Source: Phoronis australis (taxonomy: Eukaryota; Phoronida; Phoronidae). Taken from it: DNA of 64,000 bases. Numbering within the stretch: position 1 is the first letter of the stretch; each line of letters starts with the position of its first letter. Under the pieces are notes generated by a model. That model saw only the letters and a program-made list of their open reading frames with translations, searched no databases and had not been told where the DNA came from. The position numbers and the translations under genes were made by a program. The stretch lies in NCBI GenBank assembly GCA_002633005.1, contig NMRA01000135.1:247115-311114 (forward strand). The letters run 5' to 3'. Of the stretch, positions 1 to 13,688 are shown one piece after another.

Positions 1-204
1 TCTGAAAAGTACGTCAGTCGTTGAGAGGAGAGTTCAATCAAGAATGACCCAATTACACTCTCTCAATCACACAGAAAGTCAATGTTCAAAACCCGTTTAG
101 CGACATGTAATAACTAATTTCATACCACAATATTAGCCTCGAATGGCAGATACAACCGTGTAATAACCCATAAAGTTATCTCACTAGCGAGATAACATTT
201 TGGT

Positions 205-275
205 GGGAAACCGAGGCCGGATTGCGAACCCGGGCCTCAACAGTTGCGAGTCGCCGACTTTACCACTACTGGAAC
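205..275 (-). other. tRNA-like sequence, probably a SINE head
   Basis: Read on the minus strand, AGTGGTAAAGTCGGCGACTC resembles an A box and GGGTTCGCAATCC a B box, about 35 bp apart. The folded acceptor stem is not convincing, so a tRNA-derived SINE is more likely than a functional tRNA. Confidence 0.4.
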
Positions 276-469
276 AAGTATAGGGAACAAGTTGGCTTAC
301 AGACCATGTTTGAATTGAAGCATATCGACAGACATAGCCGAAACAGTCGATAGATTCTCATTGCAGCACATTTATATTACTTCCTAGTGCAACGGAACTA
401 GTTGGTTGAAGAACTAGTGCAGGCGTTACATTGTTCTTGCGGTGACTGTCGTTAACAGATCACCGTCAT

Positions 470-507
470 ATACACACGCACACACGCACACACGCGCGCA
501 CACTCAC
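470..507. repeat. (CA)n/(CG)n-type microsatellite
   Basis: Run of CACACGCACACACGCGCGCA. Confidence 0.85.
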
Positions 508-951
508 CTCTTTTCACTGGGTCAACCATAATTGGCGGTGCAAAGTTGATGACGCCTTCTGTTGCTATTTCACTAGTAATGGGTGTACGCCAAGACCCGT
601 ACTCTGCTTCTATGACACCTAAGCATATAAGTGCAGAAAAAGGCTTTCAACTTCGCATGAACATAAAAAGACTCAAGCGGCGCGAGAAAACATTTAACAT
701 GATTTTTATGGTGAAAAAGGGTGCCCCATTTTGTACCGCATAAGACTTTGAAGGAAGTTCCGCATGAAGCTCTAATATTGTATACAGACACTGCCTGTCT
801 TATACGACTTTTACAAGTAATCGACTTGGGTAGATAACACTTCTCGAGCTGAAAGTGGAGCATTTCTGATTTTGTTCCGATCCAGGAAAAGTCATGTACG
901 ATGCTTGGACCAAACATTAAAGACACACACTAACGTCTTTGTTGCTTCTTG

Positions 952-1314
952 TCAGGGAGGGAGAAAAGGAGAGGGGNNNNNNNNNNNNNNNNNNNNNNNN
1001 NNNNNNNNNNNNNNNNNNNNNNNNNNNNNNNNNNNNNNNNNNNNNNNNNNNNNNNNNNNNNNNNNNNNNNNNNNNNNNNNNNNNNNNNNNNNNNNNNNNN
1101 NNNNNNNNNNNNNNNNNNNNNNNNNNNNNNNNNNNNNNNNNNNNNNNNNNNNNNNNNNNNNNNNNNNNNNNNNNNNNNNNNNNNNNNNNNNNNNNNNNNN
1201 NNNNNNNNNNNNNNNNNNNNNNNNNNNNNNNNNNNNNNNNNNNNNNNNNNNNNNNNNNNNNNNNNNNNNNNNNNNNNNNNNNNNNNNNNNNNNNNNNNNN
1301 NNNNNNNAGGGAGG

Positions 1315-1358
<44 letters not shown>

Positions 1359-1371
1359 GAGAGAGAGAGGG
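952..1371. repeat. GA-rich microsatellite with an assembly gap
   Basis: Purine-only (GGGA)n/(GA)n sequence on both sides of 331 N (977-1307). Confidence 0.95.
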
Positions 1372-3399
1372 ATGTTTGCGAACATTATGTTTAAAAATTT
1401 AAGAAACCAAACCGAACCAAACCCATAATAATTTGCTGCCAGTTCAACAACAGATGTTCCCTAAATTAGAATGCGTTAAGTACGCGTCACTGCCATGTAG
1501 TTTCTTTGATCTTAACAATTTAACTGGCTGTTTACGTAGGTCCTAAAGATTTCGTCACGAGGATCAAACATCAATGACCATTTTTGAGATTTCACTCATC
1601 TAGCTTCAATTCGGAGCGCCTCTATGTCATCGAGGTCGGCTTATAACTAATTTGCCAGGCACAATCACGATGGCGAGTAGGCCTAGATGAAGCTCAATAA
1701 ATACTTGTGGACAATTTTGTTCATCTCCCTAAGAATATAGATTTACACGCTATTGAACTCCATGTTTGGGGGTATTGTAAAGATTTTTCTGTCTGTTTGA
1801 CTTCAGTTAAAACTATAACGAAGTCTAGTTTAGCCTGTCAATATATCTAGAACACTAATGTCTGAAAAATTGTTATACCCTGTAACCATCAACAGTTTAG
1901 AGCACTAGGCACGGTAAAAACTGGCAAACCGTGGTTGACGCTATCTACAAATCTCCAGTTTTTCCTGTCACAGAGACACCACATCGGTGTGTTTTGCGCT
2001 TTATAGCTCAATCTTTCGCCGGGGCGGTAACAGTTCAAACTACGGACTACAGTGTTGCGATAATACAATCTCAGCGTATTCTATGATCGTCGACTTCCGG
2101 ATTCACGCGTGTATTGGTCCAGCGGCCATAGCATTAACCGCGAAAACATTTCAGAATGGGCTAGTGAAATGTACGTTTTCAAAAGAACACGATTTCGTTC
2201 CATACAATGCCAGCCGCCGGTCAAGCCGGAGGGCTTACCAAACGAGGTATCATTTTAAACCGAAATTTTTCTCGTTGACCCGACAAGGAAGAAAAGTGTG
2301 ACGTTACCATTTTGGAATATTCTAGGAGATTCCGCCTAACTCTTGCCACTCCTCTATACGTTTCATTGGGTCAAAAGATGTAAATGAAAAGAAAATTAAA
2401 CAATGAGTCAAACTCTGTTTTAGAAAACACGTGGTTATTATGCTAATCTGTATGGTTCGCAGTAACTGTAGCCAAAAAACTAGCTTCAGAAAGAGCTATT
2501 TTTGTTGAATTTTGCCACTTTGAAAATAATGTGTTCTTGAACTTGAATAGGCCATCGCCATTGTGTGTCTCCAAAAGGGCCGTCCCGGATTTACTGGCGG
2601 AGATAAGAAAGCGCATGACCTCGTTTTGAAAATCAGGCACATTTTCGTGTCTCTCACTGATGTCGGGAAGGCAAAGAATTTCAGATCACGCATCCACGGG
2701 TATTTGTCCAGTTCATCAGGCTTTCTTACGTCGGAATTGCAGCCTACAGCAGTAATATTTCATTGGCATTGAAAGGACGAATAGAGTAATGCAACCGACA
2801 AGAACTTATAACGAACTAGGCAACAACAAATAACACGTGAAACTCCTGTGGCACGACAACGAGGCAGCAAATGTGCCTGATGGATGTTTACCACATTGTG
2901 GGTAAATACAGCAACTGAGATTCGAGTGTTGCAGTGTAATACGGGACCGTCGTAATTGGAGAAGTTGTTAGAGCACCTGAGACATATTCCCTTTCCGTCC
3001 CTATATTGTATGAGCTGCTGCGTAGTGGCTTCATGACAGTGATCCGTTTTCATCCATAAGCGGTTACGGCAGTCACACAGATAGCCTGACTATTCTCTAC
3101 GTGTCAATAACGAACGTTACTCCGCCATAATCTAGATTACTCCAAACGTTTAACAATTCTAAATGCTTAAAGCGGCATGAAATCCGTGCTATATGCCAAA
3201 AACAAGATTCGATTTATACGACCCCCTTCCCGTATAAATTGGTGTTTTTCCGCTCCTTGCTCTGGACTCTGGGTGGGACTTGGCAAGAATTAACAGCACC
3301 TTATCTCTTCAGATCTAGCTCATGGATTTCCGGTCAAGACCTACGTGACCAGAAAATTCTTGGGCCTGAAGAAATGACTACTTCATTCAAAGCACTGAA
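1372..3399. other. No gene seen
   Basis: Only short random open frames without splice context or a recognisable protein; the longest (1987-2301) has no family features. Confidence 0.6.
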
Positions 3400-3810
3400 A
3401 TCAACTACCATTTGAGAGCAATTTCATAACGGTATGTGGTCTAAATCAACAGTTGTTTTTTTGATAGAACATTTGTTTACAGCCGCTACAGCAGATGTGA
3501 CAGGTATTCAAAATCGAGCTCAGCTTATTTTCATACAGCTACGGATAACATTAGGCTTACAAATTTGAGTGATTACCCATAACGCATTGAGTTAGCTGTC
3601 ACTCACCACGGCGGCCATTTCAGGTGGCGATGCACCATCAAAATAAAATTTAATCTACAAAAACTGTAATAAATTCAGTTAAGTTTGAATACTAAGTTGT
3701 GTTGATCGAGTATTACATGAACTAAACTTTCGAGCTAAGTTGCGATAAAATACGTTTTATGAAGACCTAACTAAAATAAAGCGAAAATAGTATCTTTAAT
3801 ACCCATACTC
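3400..3810 (+). repeat. Dispersed repeat related to 34930-35060
   Basis: GAGTGATTACCCATAA and GTTTTATGAAG...CTAAAATAAAG...TATCTT blocks recur at 34930-35060, and TTTCATAACGGTATGTGGTC recurs near 59532. Non-coding. Confidence 0.6.
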
Positions 3811-6800
3811 CTATGTTTTGCGAATGAAAAGATGCACTTTGTTACGTTTGGATAACCATTCTCGCTCTAATAAAGGTCGGGTACCGATGTGTTTTCAGCT
3901 TTATGAGTCAACTTCCCAAATGATCGAAAAATAATTTCACCTTAATTGCCTATTTTTGCTATCTGTAAAGTTTCCCGTGGCATTGAAACTGTGGACACGT
4001 GCGAAAAAGTGCTTCGGATGTTGCATCATTTGAGAGCTTAATTGAATATTTCCCATTTGTACGATGTCGTTATGCACGTAACCTTGTCGTCTGAGTAGCC
4101 CGAGAGACCAATGAGCGTTACCATTATGCGCCAAACAGGAAGTAATTATTTATTGAAATTTACAGTTCACGTGCATCAAAAATCAGATTCGAATTTAAAC
4201 CACTTACTCCTACTGCTACTAAACTGGCCTCAAATTAAACGTTAAGCCCTGATTACAAAATACGATCAGTCTTTTACGACGGTATTAATTGTTGCGTGTA
4301 CGTAGACAGGTGTTATGACACCATTCTTTGACCTAAAAAGTTGTCTGCGATTTTTGAAATAGATCATGTCCCTTTGCTTCGACGATTCGAAATCTTACCC
4401 GACAAACTGACCACTAGTTGTCGTATGCGAATTAGTACACAAAATCGTATACGACAATAGGTGTGTGTTGATAGGGCTTTACTGAGATTAGATACTGAAA
4501 CGATTTCTGGGCTTAAGCCGAATTGGCAGTCGGTTGTTGCTTTGGGACTTTATGCTCGGCGAATGAGATGACCAGCCCGTCGAAGCTAACTTATTGAACC
4601 AAAGCCAAGTCATTGAGTCTGGTATCAAAAACAACTTGTAACCTGAGTATTAAAGGAACAAGTTGAAACACTTTTATAGTGATAAATAATTATCCAAACA
4701 GTATTTTTTTGATAGAAAGCTTGTACATAGCAATTTTAGACTACTACTTGCCCGTTCAAGGACGTTAATAAAACATTGAGTATTATAGTTTTCATCAATT
4801 TCGCAGTGCTTTATAATATTTGATTACCCCTAATCATGACATAATCATCAAATTCTGAAATGTTTTGGAAATTTGTCACCTAATTTTCCATTACGTCACA
4901 AGAGGGCAGCCATTGAGAGAAAGGGTAGTGGTTGTCTGCAGAACTGCTTTCTAGCTGATCAGCTGAAATGCATTCCTCTGAACACTGTCAATCTGGTCTG
5001 TGAGTTTTTAACTTCATCCTAAATGCACTCATATATTTGTATCTTTCAGTAACACACAATGCAATGGTGTTTTATTTTCAGCGAGTAAACCGAAGGGCGA
5101 GTCAACTTCGTCGTTCTGAAAAATGAAACTATTAATCCATGGTTTCTTTATGACACGATTTCTCTCATTAGCGTCACCTCAATTGTTTACATTCAGTTGA
5201 CACGAGAGAGGAAATAGTTTACATATAGGACCTGATAAATCCAGCAAGGTATGCGACAGAACATAATCCACAACTTGTTTCTTCGGACACGTGACTCTAT
5301 GACGTTTTAATTAACATACTTAGCTATAGGAGAAGTAACTGGGGCATTAAAAATTTAAAAAATTCTTTTGTATAAAATTAACCTATAAACTCACTCTTTT
5401 ATGTAAAATGTGTGCACTTCATTGAATAACGCCCCAATTTTTCTTTTCACATCAGTAAATGGGGCATTAAGGCAGTCCCTGATAGATAACAAAAATCGGA
5501 GTTTTCATTATTTAATCGTAACAGTGTGTTAAGAAAGATAAAAATGACGAATCGGCATCATTATTTGATAGTAAAGGGAAATGGCAAATACGTCATCGAA
5601 ATAAAAGATTATTAGTGAAACTTGAGGTTTTTAGAAGGGTCTACAACCAGAAATCTTTTGTTTTTCAAGCGTACCTAAATTTCATGGTTGATGGTGTTCG
5701 CAAGCAAACCTCCGATAGATTTTTGTTTACTAGACTGGCTTTAATGACCCTTTCTCAAAAATAGAAAATAGCTAGGTGGAAATTTTTGACTGTTCCAATG
5801 ACGATTAAACGCTCCCGACGAGACGTAACTGATGACTGATGAGGTCTCAAGCGAGTCCAGTAAGGTTTGAGGTATCAGTAAAGAACGTCAGTAAAACTTC
5901 AACTTAAATAGTACAATGTGCACGCCTTCTTCCAAAAATCGTTGTATCATAGACATTTATAAGGCCTTTAGAACTGGTTTCAAGGTCTTAGAAAGAAAAG
6001 AGAATTCACCGTTGCTTGAAGCCATGCTCGGTGTATAAGATGATCCACTGGATTAAGTCATCAAATTAAATCACCTTATAAGCACTACTAACCGTCAGTT
6101 TCCTCCATTTACAGAAGTTACTTTTACTGAGAGAGACCAATTTCACAACGAAAGAGAGCGAAATCGATTAAAAAAGCCTGAAACCCGAAAAACAGATTAA
6201 ATTGTATTATCGGGCCCGTTCGATCGAACCCCCCCCCGCAGAAAAGGTCCAGCCCCAGTCTATCCGTTAAAGATAGGATATAGAAGAATAACAACAACAA
6301 AACTATTTCATCTACAGATACTACTAACTACTACTGTAACTGAGCTAACACTAATTAGCTTCAAGCGCTTCACGTTGGCATCAGGCCGTAGTCGGCCAAC
6401 TTCGCCCTAATGGTTAATATGCGTTAATATACGGATCGTGCAGACGATTAGAGAAGGCTTTAGGTTATTCATCGGTATTGAACCTTCGGAATAGTGAACC
6501 TTCAGAGTAGTGAACCATCGGAATAGTAGGCTGTTCCTATTTCCAGCGATGTAAACAATTTAACTTACACGCAAAACACAACCAGTCGGCATTCTCCGAC
6601 TAAATATTTCAGTTCGAGTATGTAATGAGGTCACTCATTAAAGCACGTGTTATTTGAAAGCTTGGCAAGAAGTAACGTCAGAACGTTATCTTCCTGAACC
6701 ACATTGTATCCGAATTTGAGCCCCGTTCTTTGCGAGCAACCGCCACGGCATTATCATTTCTGGTGTAACGAATTCAGTCTCATCTCATGAACATAGAGCT

Positions 6801-6929
6801 GAGAGTCATTGTTGTGTATACAGATTTGCCTTCCCCCTAATTAAGCTGCGTCAAGAGCATTGCCGAAAACTCTACAGTGTAGACGTTTGCAAAACATCAA
6901 AGGTCCGCTGTTCTAGAAATTCGAACCAC
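3811..6929. other. No gene seen; AT-rich intergenic
   Basis: Holds GGGGCATTAA repeated near 5340 and 5460, a C-run at 6230, and otherwise unstructured sequence. Confidence 0.6.
6477..6530 (+). repeat. Short periodic repeat, ~18 bp
   Basis: TGAACCTTCGGAATAGTGAA repeats about three times with small changes; similar in theme to the words at 9.5-10.1 kb. Confidence 0.6.
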
Positions 6930-7712
6930 CCCCCGCGCAATGCTGTCTACCGGCCTGACTATTCAAAGTAGTGCCCTGCCACTGAAACAGAATTCGCACC
7001 TGTTCACAAGGTATTTTTACGTTTTGCTCGTGAAATTTATAATTTCTGTTGATGTCAAAGTATCTTTCTTTTAATTTCAAATTTCAAAAAAAACACGATC
7101 TCTCGGCTGCTCGTCACTTCGTCGATTTTCTCTCACAAGACGAAGCACGTCTCCTTATTTGGTCTGGAAAGACATAGACGAAGCACATTTCCCTTAAATG
7201 AAAAATGTGTCCTTTGTCCTTCGATGTAAACAATACAATGGCGACTTCAAACAGCAGTCACTTAGATTCAGAGGCAATTGGTGTCCATCTGTTTAAAATT
7301 AGTTACAAAGATATCGTAGAATTCAAAAATTCGAAAATGCAGTTGGCATTCTTTTTGGGAAATCGCTTGCATCGCTGGCTTGCCTCATTCTGTACTGTCG
7401 ACCTCAGATTCATAGTGCAATCACTCCTGATAATCTACTGTCAACATCCATCTTGCCTATCTGTTGTTTGTCGACTGACAGTGAGCGCATGCGTGCATTT
7501 ATCATAAGTGGGAGGAAGATTAGAAAGTCTGTGGTGACCACAGGGTTTATCTTTATCGCGTATTTCAAATATCGTGAATTGTGTGATTTTTTTCTTGAAA
7601 GTCTCTCATAGGGACAATGAACAACTCTGTAGTAGACTTTACGATATGCTACTTTCGTCAAGAATTGTTTAAAATATATTTTTGAAGAGCTTTCGCGGTC
7701 CATGCCTCTTTA
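6930..7712 (+). repeat. Dispersed non-coding repeat, copy A
   Basis: Shares ordered blocks with 43307-43770 and 48217-48745: CACCTGTTCACAAGGTATTT, GCGCATGCGTGCATTTATCA, TAAGTGGGAGGA, GGTGACCACAG and TTCCATGCCTCTTTA-like ends. No protein is conserved among the copies. Confidence 0.75.
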
Positions 7713-8203
7713 AGTCAGACCTTTTTCGTACAACTCGACTAATGCAAACTTAAGTTAAACGGAGTATAGCTTAACCACACTGCTTTTTAAACAGACGGTT
7801 GCGTTCGTTCGTTTGTCATAGGGCCAAATATAAGAAAATTCTCACCACGTACCATTGTTTTTTTTTTAATTCGATTAGTGTTTTCAAGTTGAGTGTATCT
7901 TTGAACAGATTCCCCTGTCGCACATTCGTTTGGCAGAAAATGGTAACTGATTTTTCATATGATTCAGAATTATATTACAATGTAGTCAACTCATTCATCC
8001 ACACGTTCATCTAGATTAACTCCAGTCAGTGTGATAAAAAACTATAGGAAATATAGGTCTTTGGACTCTACAAATCCACAGTGTTTGTGAAAAATATAAT
8101 TTTAACATTGTAATGTTCGAAAATTTCTAATTCCTTGTCATCAAAACACAAGGAACGTTTTTTTAATCTCCAACAACAAATGTCACACGTGGTTAGAGTT
8201 AGA

Positions 8204-8207
<4 letters not shown>

Positions 8208-8241
<34 letters not shown>

Positions 8242-8243
8242 GA
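8208..8243 (+). repeat. (GA)n microsatellite
   Basis: About 15 GA units followed by GGGG. Confidence 0.95.
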
Positions 8244-9109
8244 GAATTTAATTAACCGTCAAGTGACATTGCTGAGTAGATGAAAGACAAAACAGCTGAA
8301 AAACAAACCTTACAATCCATCAGATTGTTTATGTATAGCTCGTGTCACCGACATCGCAGACATCAGCGGCTAGGTAAAAACATTGAATAGAAATGTATTT
8401 CCAATGATGAAAATTCTTTAGAACAAACACTACATTTTTATTATATAGGCTTTATTTGCCTGTTTGAAAAATTCGCGTGTCCAGACCTTGGAATCGATTC
8501 AAGGATCTCCCGAATACTAGCCGGCATTTTGACCACTGACTCATCCAGAGTTTGCCGAGAACAGTAGTGACTGCGGAGTTTAATCAGCAATGCCATTGTA
8601 AACAACTTATTATCCATCGGGGGATGATTGCACTACTACAAAAAATAACGAGAACGTGCTGAAAGTGAATAACATGGCACGCACCAAGCAATTTATTTTT
8701 TCTTTAATTGTTGTCTTGTCGTGTTCCGTGTGTTTTCTACAAAGGTCTTTAAATGCTAGGGTATATACGGCGTTGCCGAAACGATACCACCTGAAAATCG
8801 ACAGCGAGTACTTACCTTGCACTAGTTGCCACATAACTCCGATGGACGCAACCACCAAGGGGAACATGCTTGTCATCTCAGCGGTACCGTTGTGACCAAC
8901 GCTTATTGACAACACGTGTGTTTAAACGAACATGTGAAAGGTAAAATATAATTATTTCCACATAAGCTCGATCAATCACGACGAGTTTGACAAGTGATTT
9001 AAAGGTGTGTGCACAAGCACAAAATTACGTACTACGTTCATTGACAATGTTTATAGTATTTGCTGAATATTGGTATAACTTATGATTTGAACGAGCTAGG
9101 CTATCTCAT

Positions 9110-9160
9110 GGGCGGGGGCAAGGGGGAGGGGGGGGGGCAGGGAGGGAGCGGGGGAGCTCA
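9110..9160 (+). repeat. G-run-rich tract, quadruplex-prone
   Basis: At least five runs of three or more G within 50 bp (GGGCGGGGGCAAGGGGGAGG, then further runs). Confidence 0.8.
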
Positions 9161-9484
9161 CGTTTTTTAAAAAGCCTTGGTAACTTTCTCTGGAATTTGT
9201 AGGAAAGCGATCGACACGAACTGCTGTTAGAAAATACCGGAATTTTATTTTGAAGTCTTTGTACCCAAGTAAAGAGGCGAAAGTGGACTGTTGTTTGTTC
9301 TCTATTTTGTTCTCTATTAATGTTTATTGCATGTTTTAGCGGCCAGTAGCACGATTTCGCCCCTTTAGGGTGCTACTCGTAAAATTGTCACGAATCCAGA
9401 ATTTGAAGATTATATTTTAATCAAATTAAATAGTGATTATAATGCTGTCCGAGATTCGTCAATTAGTAAAAAAACATTTTATGA

Positions 9485-10130
9485 CGTCAAATTGACATGG
9501 ATCTAGGTGGACAGTCCGAAGGTCCACTGATCAGAAGGTCCACACTGAAGTGCACTGTTCATAAGTCCGAATCTTAAAAAAGTTTGCTTTAATCGCCTTT
9601 AACTTTCAAGACAGTGATGATCGACAGGAGGCTCCACACAATGATTACAAAATGTTCCGGAATTCATTTCACCCATTAGGACAGTCTGAAATATATCTGC
9701 CGACAAGCCAAGTGCCGAATGTTCCGAACAATTTCGAGCTGTGGATACTGAGCTTCAATTTTCGAAATGATTGAAGTTTTTAAATTTTCGTTGTCCTGTA
9801 ATATAATTTCCGCTGTCGACGGCTTTGCGTTACCGTCGCTTAACTCGTGATCTGTTACACTCTATCACAGTGCTAAACGAAAGTTAGCAGTATAGGTGGC
9901 GCTGTGTCAGAGGGTAGTGATCTGTGTGATCTGTCGTCAGACTTGTCAACTTTCGGACTTGTGAACCCTCGGGTTTATTTCGGACTAACGGACACCTGCA
10001 TTTTGTCCGAGGTGTGAACATTCGGACTTACCGCGGTCTTTTAAACGTGTTCGAATTTGTGAAGCTTCAGACTGGTGAACTTTTTGTAAAATACCAACAT
10101 TTGTCGATCTTATGGAACTTCGTTCTTGTT
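9485..10130. repeat. Diffuse region of recurring TCCGAA/GTTCAC words
   Basis: Words such as CAGTCCGAAGGTCCAC, CATAAGTCCGAATC, CATTCGGACTTACC, TTCGGACTTGTGAACCCTCG and GGTGAAC recur on both strands, with the orientation changing across the block. It is either a decayed inverted-repeat element or simple-motif expansion. No protein is visible. Confidence 0.5.
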
Positions 10131-10639
10131 AACCTTCAAGCTACCGAGTCATGCAAACATCGATGGACACGCAAACACTAGTTTGATAATCACAAGATTT
10201 ACTGATTTATATGCTTCGATAGAGTTTGAACATTTCACTGAACATGGATGATTTTGTGATGACACCACGGGGCGATGTTGCGTATTACATAGGTAGAGCC
10301 CTCATATGTATCTATTTCACAAACATTTTCACTATTGAAAAATACAACATGCCATGCACTCTTGTTTATTGATTTTTTGTTTTACAGTTGTTATGAATAT
10401 GTAAATCTTAAACCGGTGTGGAAATATAGATTTTTAAGTCTGTTCAGTACATCACCTGTTGGCCACATCACGTAATCTTTTCAGACTTACATCTGCTTAT
10501 ATTCACGTGATGTGTTCAACAGGTGGCGTGCTGACCTGACTTAGGGCTATCTCAAACCAAACTTAGTGACCTTCATTCTAATTCATGTATCAAAAACAAG
10601 GCTATGTCTCCTTCGCTCGAATAATATCTGTAATCCGGC

Positions 10640-10790
10640 GTCGGCCGATTTTTGTCTTCTGAGACTCCTGACTAGAGCATTTTAATCTAATTTTAATTTG
10701 TCTAGTGACCTGTTACTCATTGTATTTTATTTCGTTCTCCCTTGGGGAGGTCTCATAATAAATGAATAAATAAATAAATAACTAGTAAAA
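10640..10790 (+). mobile_element. Probable LINE 3' tail
   Basis: CTCCCTTGGGGAGGTCTCAT followed by a short (AAATAAAT)n-type run. Such tails are common at the 3' ends of CR1/Jockey-type LINEs. No coding part remains. Confidence 0.5.
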
Positions 10791-12307
10791 GTATACATTT
10801 TTGAAAAAAGATCAGAGATTGTAAAAACCTGTTTTATATATTTATGCGCTGTTATTATTATTACGTTAAAACCTTTTTAAGTCATAATTTCATTTCTAAG
10901 AAAAGTTCACCCTTTGGCGGTTTTTAATGAAACCCTTTTAAATGAAAATGAGCCTCACTGGGCATTGTATCAATTAAGTTCGACATACATCTCGAGAAAT
11001 AAAGATGCACTCCAAGCTTTATTTCCATAAATGTAAGGGAGACGGGGCATATTGGCGAAAACAAACAATTTATTATGAAAGAAATAATAATATGTATTAT
11101 GGAAGCAATATTCATATACGGAGTTAGTATATTACTCCAGGAAACTAAGCATTAAGAAGTGCAGCGAAAGATTGCAACAGCAAAACATACGCAAAGTTAT
11201 TCGGTAGTACTAAGTCCCACTTTCGTTTCTGTGGTTATGTCCGCCTCGCACTCAAAGGTGCGGAACAACACGAGTCACTATAATTAGACCAGAAAAGTCG
11301 ATAAAACATGTGTTGTTTACTGGAAAAAAATTGATTGATGTCCGCTTTTCACTGACTATTTCGTCTATGGCTCAGGTGTACGCGCGTAAATAACTTGTTA
11401 ATTAACTAGTGGCACCCGAAAATATTGCTCTCAAGTACGGGTGAAGGTCAAACAATCATGTACTTGCGAGTGTACTTTAGGAAAAATATTATTCATTTCC
11501 GTCTTGTGTACTCACCTGTATCCGGTTCACTGCACCTATTACTAACTGATATATCTACTGTTGAAAAAAGACAGATCTGCTGCGAATGGAATAATTATTA
11601 AATTTGCTTCTTTATTGCTGAACTGCAAACAGTGAGACTTCTCATTTTTATGACGTGATAAAAATAGCTTTGGTTTTCACAAAAGTGGTACATGTAAATT
11701 GTTTCAGGTTTTATATTCATAAATGTAAAATTTTCATTTCCGTAACTGTAAGTAGCGCTGTCTTAAAAAATGATTCCAGATGTGCTTTCCGTAGACGTGA
11801 GAACTTGGCGAAAACGCAAGATCACGCAAGACGTCACGAGAAATCCCCATGTATTGCAAGTGAAGCACGTAATCACACTAACTCCCTTCTTACCGTTTAC
11901 GTAACTCAACTCAGGGTTTGCTGAGACTAGCAGGAATCTAAATTCGCTATTTTCCTAAATTCGTAAAGATGATCGTTACGGAAGGCACGTGAAAAGGGAC
12001 GTAGTAACCTCCGAAACCTCAAAGGCGTGAAAGTAACAAAACACGATAGTGCAATTCATTATAATTTCGTGTGATTATGCAATACATGTAATACTGTAAT
12101 GGAACATGATGTAACATAACGTGACATAACCACGTGATGTGTTCAACAGCTTCCTCCATAAGTGACTCTTCGGAGATTCCTTTCACAAATAAATCTACAA
12201 GTTATTGTTAATTTCGTAAGTTGAATATCGGTATCTGAAAAATAGAAGACAACATATGGAGATGAAATCAAAAAATGTAGTTGGTTCCGGTCTCTGTTAA
12301 CTAAGTA
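10791..12307. other. No gene seen
   Basis: AT-rich; the only structure is the dispersed repeat at 11765-11935. Confidence 0.6.
11765..11935. repeat. Dispersed repeat pair, copy 1
   Basis: GAAAACGCAAGATCACGCAA and GTAACTCAACTCAGGGTTTG blocks match 47146-47290 in the same order. Confidence 0.65.
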
Positions 12308-12698
12308 ATGGTTCAATAAGTGCGGTATTCGGGACAGGATTCATAGCGATCAGGGTCGCAATCTTGAAAACGAGCTGCCCAAACAAATGTGTAAATTATA
12401 TGACATTCAGAAATCCCGTACAATCTCGTATCATCCTGAGGGAAATTCACAATGTGAGCGCTTTAATCGTACATAGCATAATCTATTGAAAACTTTGCCA
12501 ATTGATCACAAGCTCAAATGGCCGGAGTATGTGTATGATCTGGTGATGCCATATAATTCTACTCCGCACAGCACTGCTAAGTATTCTCCGTTTTTCTTGT
12601 TCTTTGGTAGGGAAGAGAAATTTCCTTCAGATTTTCTCCTGTGTTTTGATGCGACAAATCTGGCAGATGGTTGCACAGACGAGCATGTAAAGTTGTAA
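12308..12698 (+). pseudogene. Decayed Ty3/gypsy integrase fragment
   Basis: One frame reads [18 protein letters not shown], then [15 protein letters not shown], then LKWPEYVYDLVMPYNSTPHS and SPFFLFFGRE. These are the second Asp and the Glu of the DDE integrase core and the downstream segment of Ty3/gypsy retrotransposons. A TAG interrupts the frame after FNRT. Protease, reverse transcriptase and LTRs are not seen nearby, so this is a fragment. Confidence 0.88.
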
Positions 12699-13566
12699 GA
12701 GCAGCATGCTCAGTATTTTACTGACACTTCGAATGTTAAAAATAAAGGTAGAAATGAAACCCGCGTGTTCGTCCAACCATTTCCGGTTTTACAACGGTAT
12801 TTCTGAGAGATCACAGTATCATGGGGAGGAATAAAATTCAGAATGTGTTTGGTTCACTTCTTTGTCGTATTTTGCCTCGGTGAAACACTGTATATTCTGT
12901 GCCGGCGGCAAATGGTGCCGGACCCATTAAAACTGTTAATAGATCGGAGATCTTGGATAGTAGGGACTTGGTAGGTCTCTAGTTTTTTTCTCTCCTGGTG
13001 AAATACACATTTTTGGCGTTCACTGGAGATTTGCTTTGTTACACTGCGTAGAACCCTAACCACGTCACTGTCGACACCTATTGTGTAGTAGGCCTCTCAT
13101 GGGCTTTCGTTGGCAATGGGAGCGTTCGGCAGCTGGCTATTCTGGAACTAATGCGCTCGATTCCGCGGTACTGCTATTTCTGTGAACTTACTTTTAACAC
13201 TATGAATGTCACTTTAACACAATAACCTGGAGACAAAACAGTGCACATACCACATCTCATGAGATACCACTGATGAAAATATACTTACTTATACAAGAAC
13301 TGAATGAATGAAACGTAGACTAAAAATGTTCATAAAATTAAAAACTTAATAGGCTGGACCACCTAAGATCTGCCAAGAACGAACAGATCTTTGATCTGGC
13401 GGACACGCAGTATTTCAAGTCGGTATTTCAATGAGTGCAGTCTACTCTCTTCTGATTAGCTGTAAAAAGCCTAATAGGTTTACTTGAAGTGTATGGGGCA
13501 CTTGGGCGAATGTTCCAAAACTGATCTATACGTATATCTACCAGCGTACAAAAACTTACATTGATG
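12699..13566. other. No gene seen; 3' flank of the S9 peptidase gene
   Basis: Possibly continues the decayed retrotransposon for about 80 bp. The remainder should include the peptidase 3' UTR, but no clear poly(A) signal was seen. Confidence 0.5.
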
Positions 13567-13688
13567 TCAAATACTTACACTGACGTTTATTCCTGGAGCA
13601 TCAAAACCAAATACTTTGGAGTAAAAGAAAAATTCGCCGTCAATAGTTTTCTTGATATTCTCTGCTTTCACAAAACCGTGTGCCTCGC
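13567..13688 (-). CDS. S9 peptidase exon 15 (catalytic His, C-terminus)
   Basis: Acceptor cattgttgcag. Encodes GEAHGF (His685), then [22 protein letters not shown] and the stop. A GTAAGT just before the stop could be a donor to a further exon, but homologues end close to this point. Confidence 0.93.

Larger units (their letters stand above)
7713..9484. other. No gene seen
   Basis: Contains the (GA)n and G-run tracts. An open frame at 8656-8895 has a hydrophobic start (FIFSLIVVLSCSVCFLQ) but no splice or homology support. Confidence 0.55.

Noticed and set aside
872-1428. Overlapping long open frames through the GA-rich region
   Set aside because: They exist only because N codons and (GA)n repeats lack stops; low complexity, no protein.
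1987-2301. 104-codon plus-strand frame
   Set aside because: No domain, splice context or composition typical of a gene.
8487-8560. tRNA-like sequence on the minus strand
   Set aside because: Weak A and B boxes and no cloverleaf; at most an old SINE.
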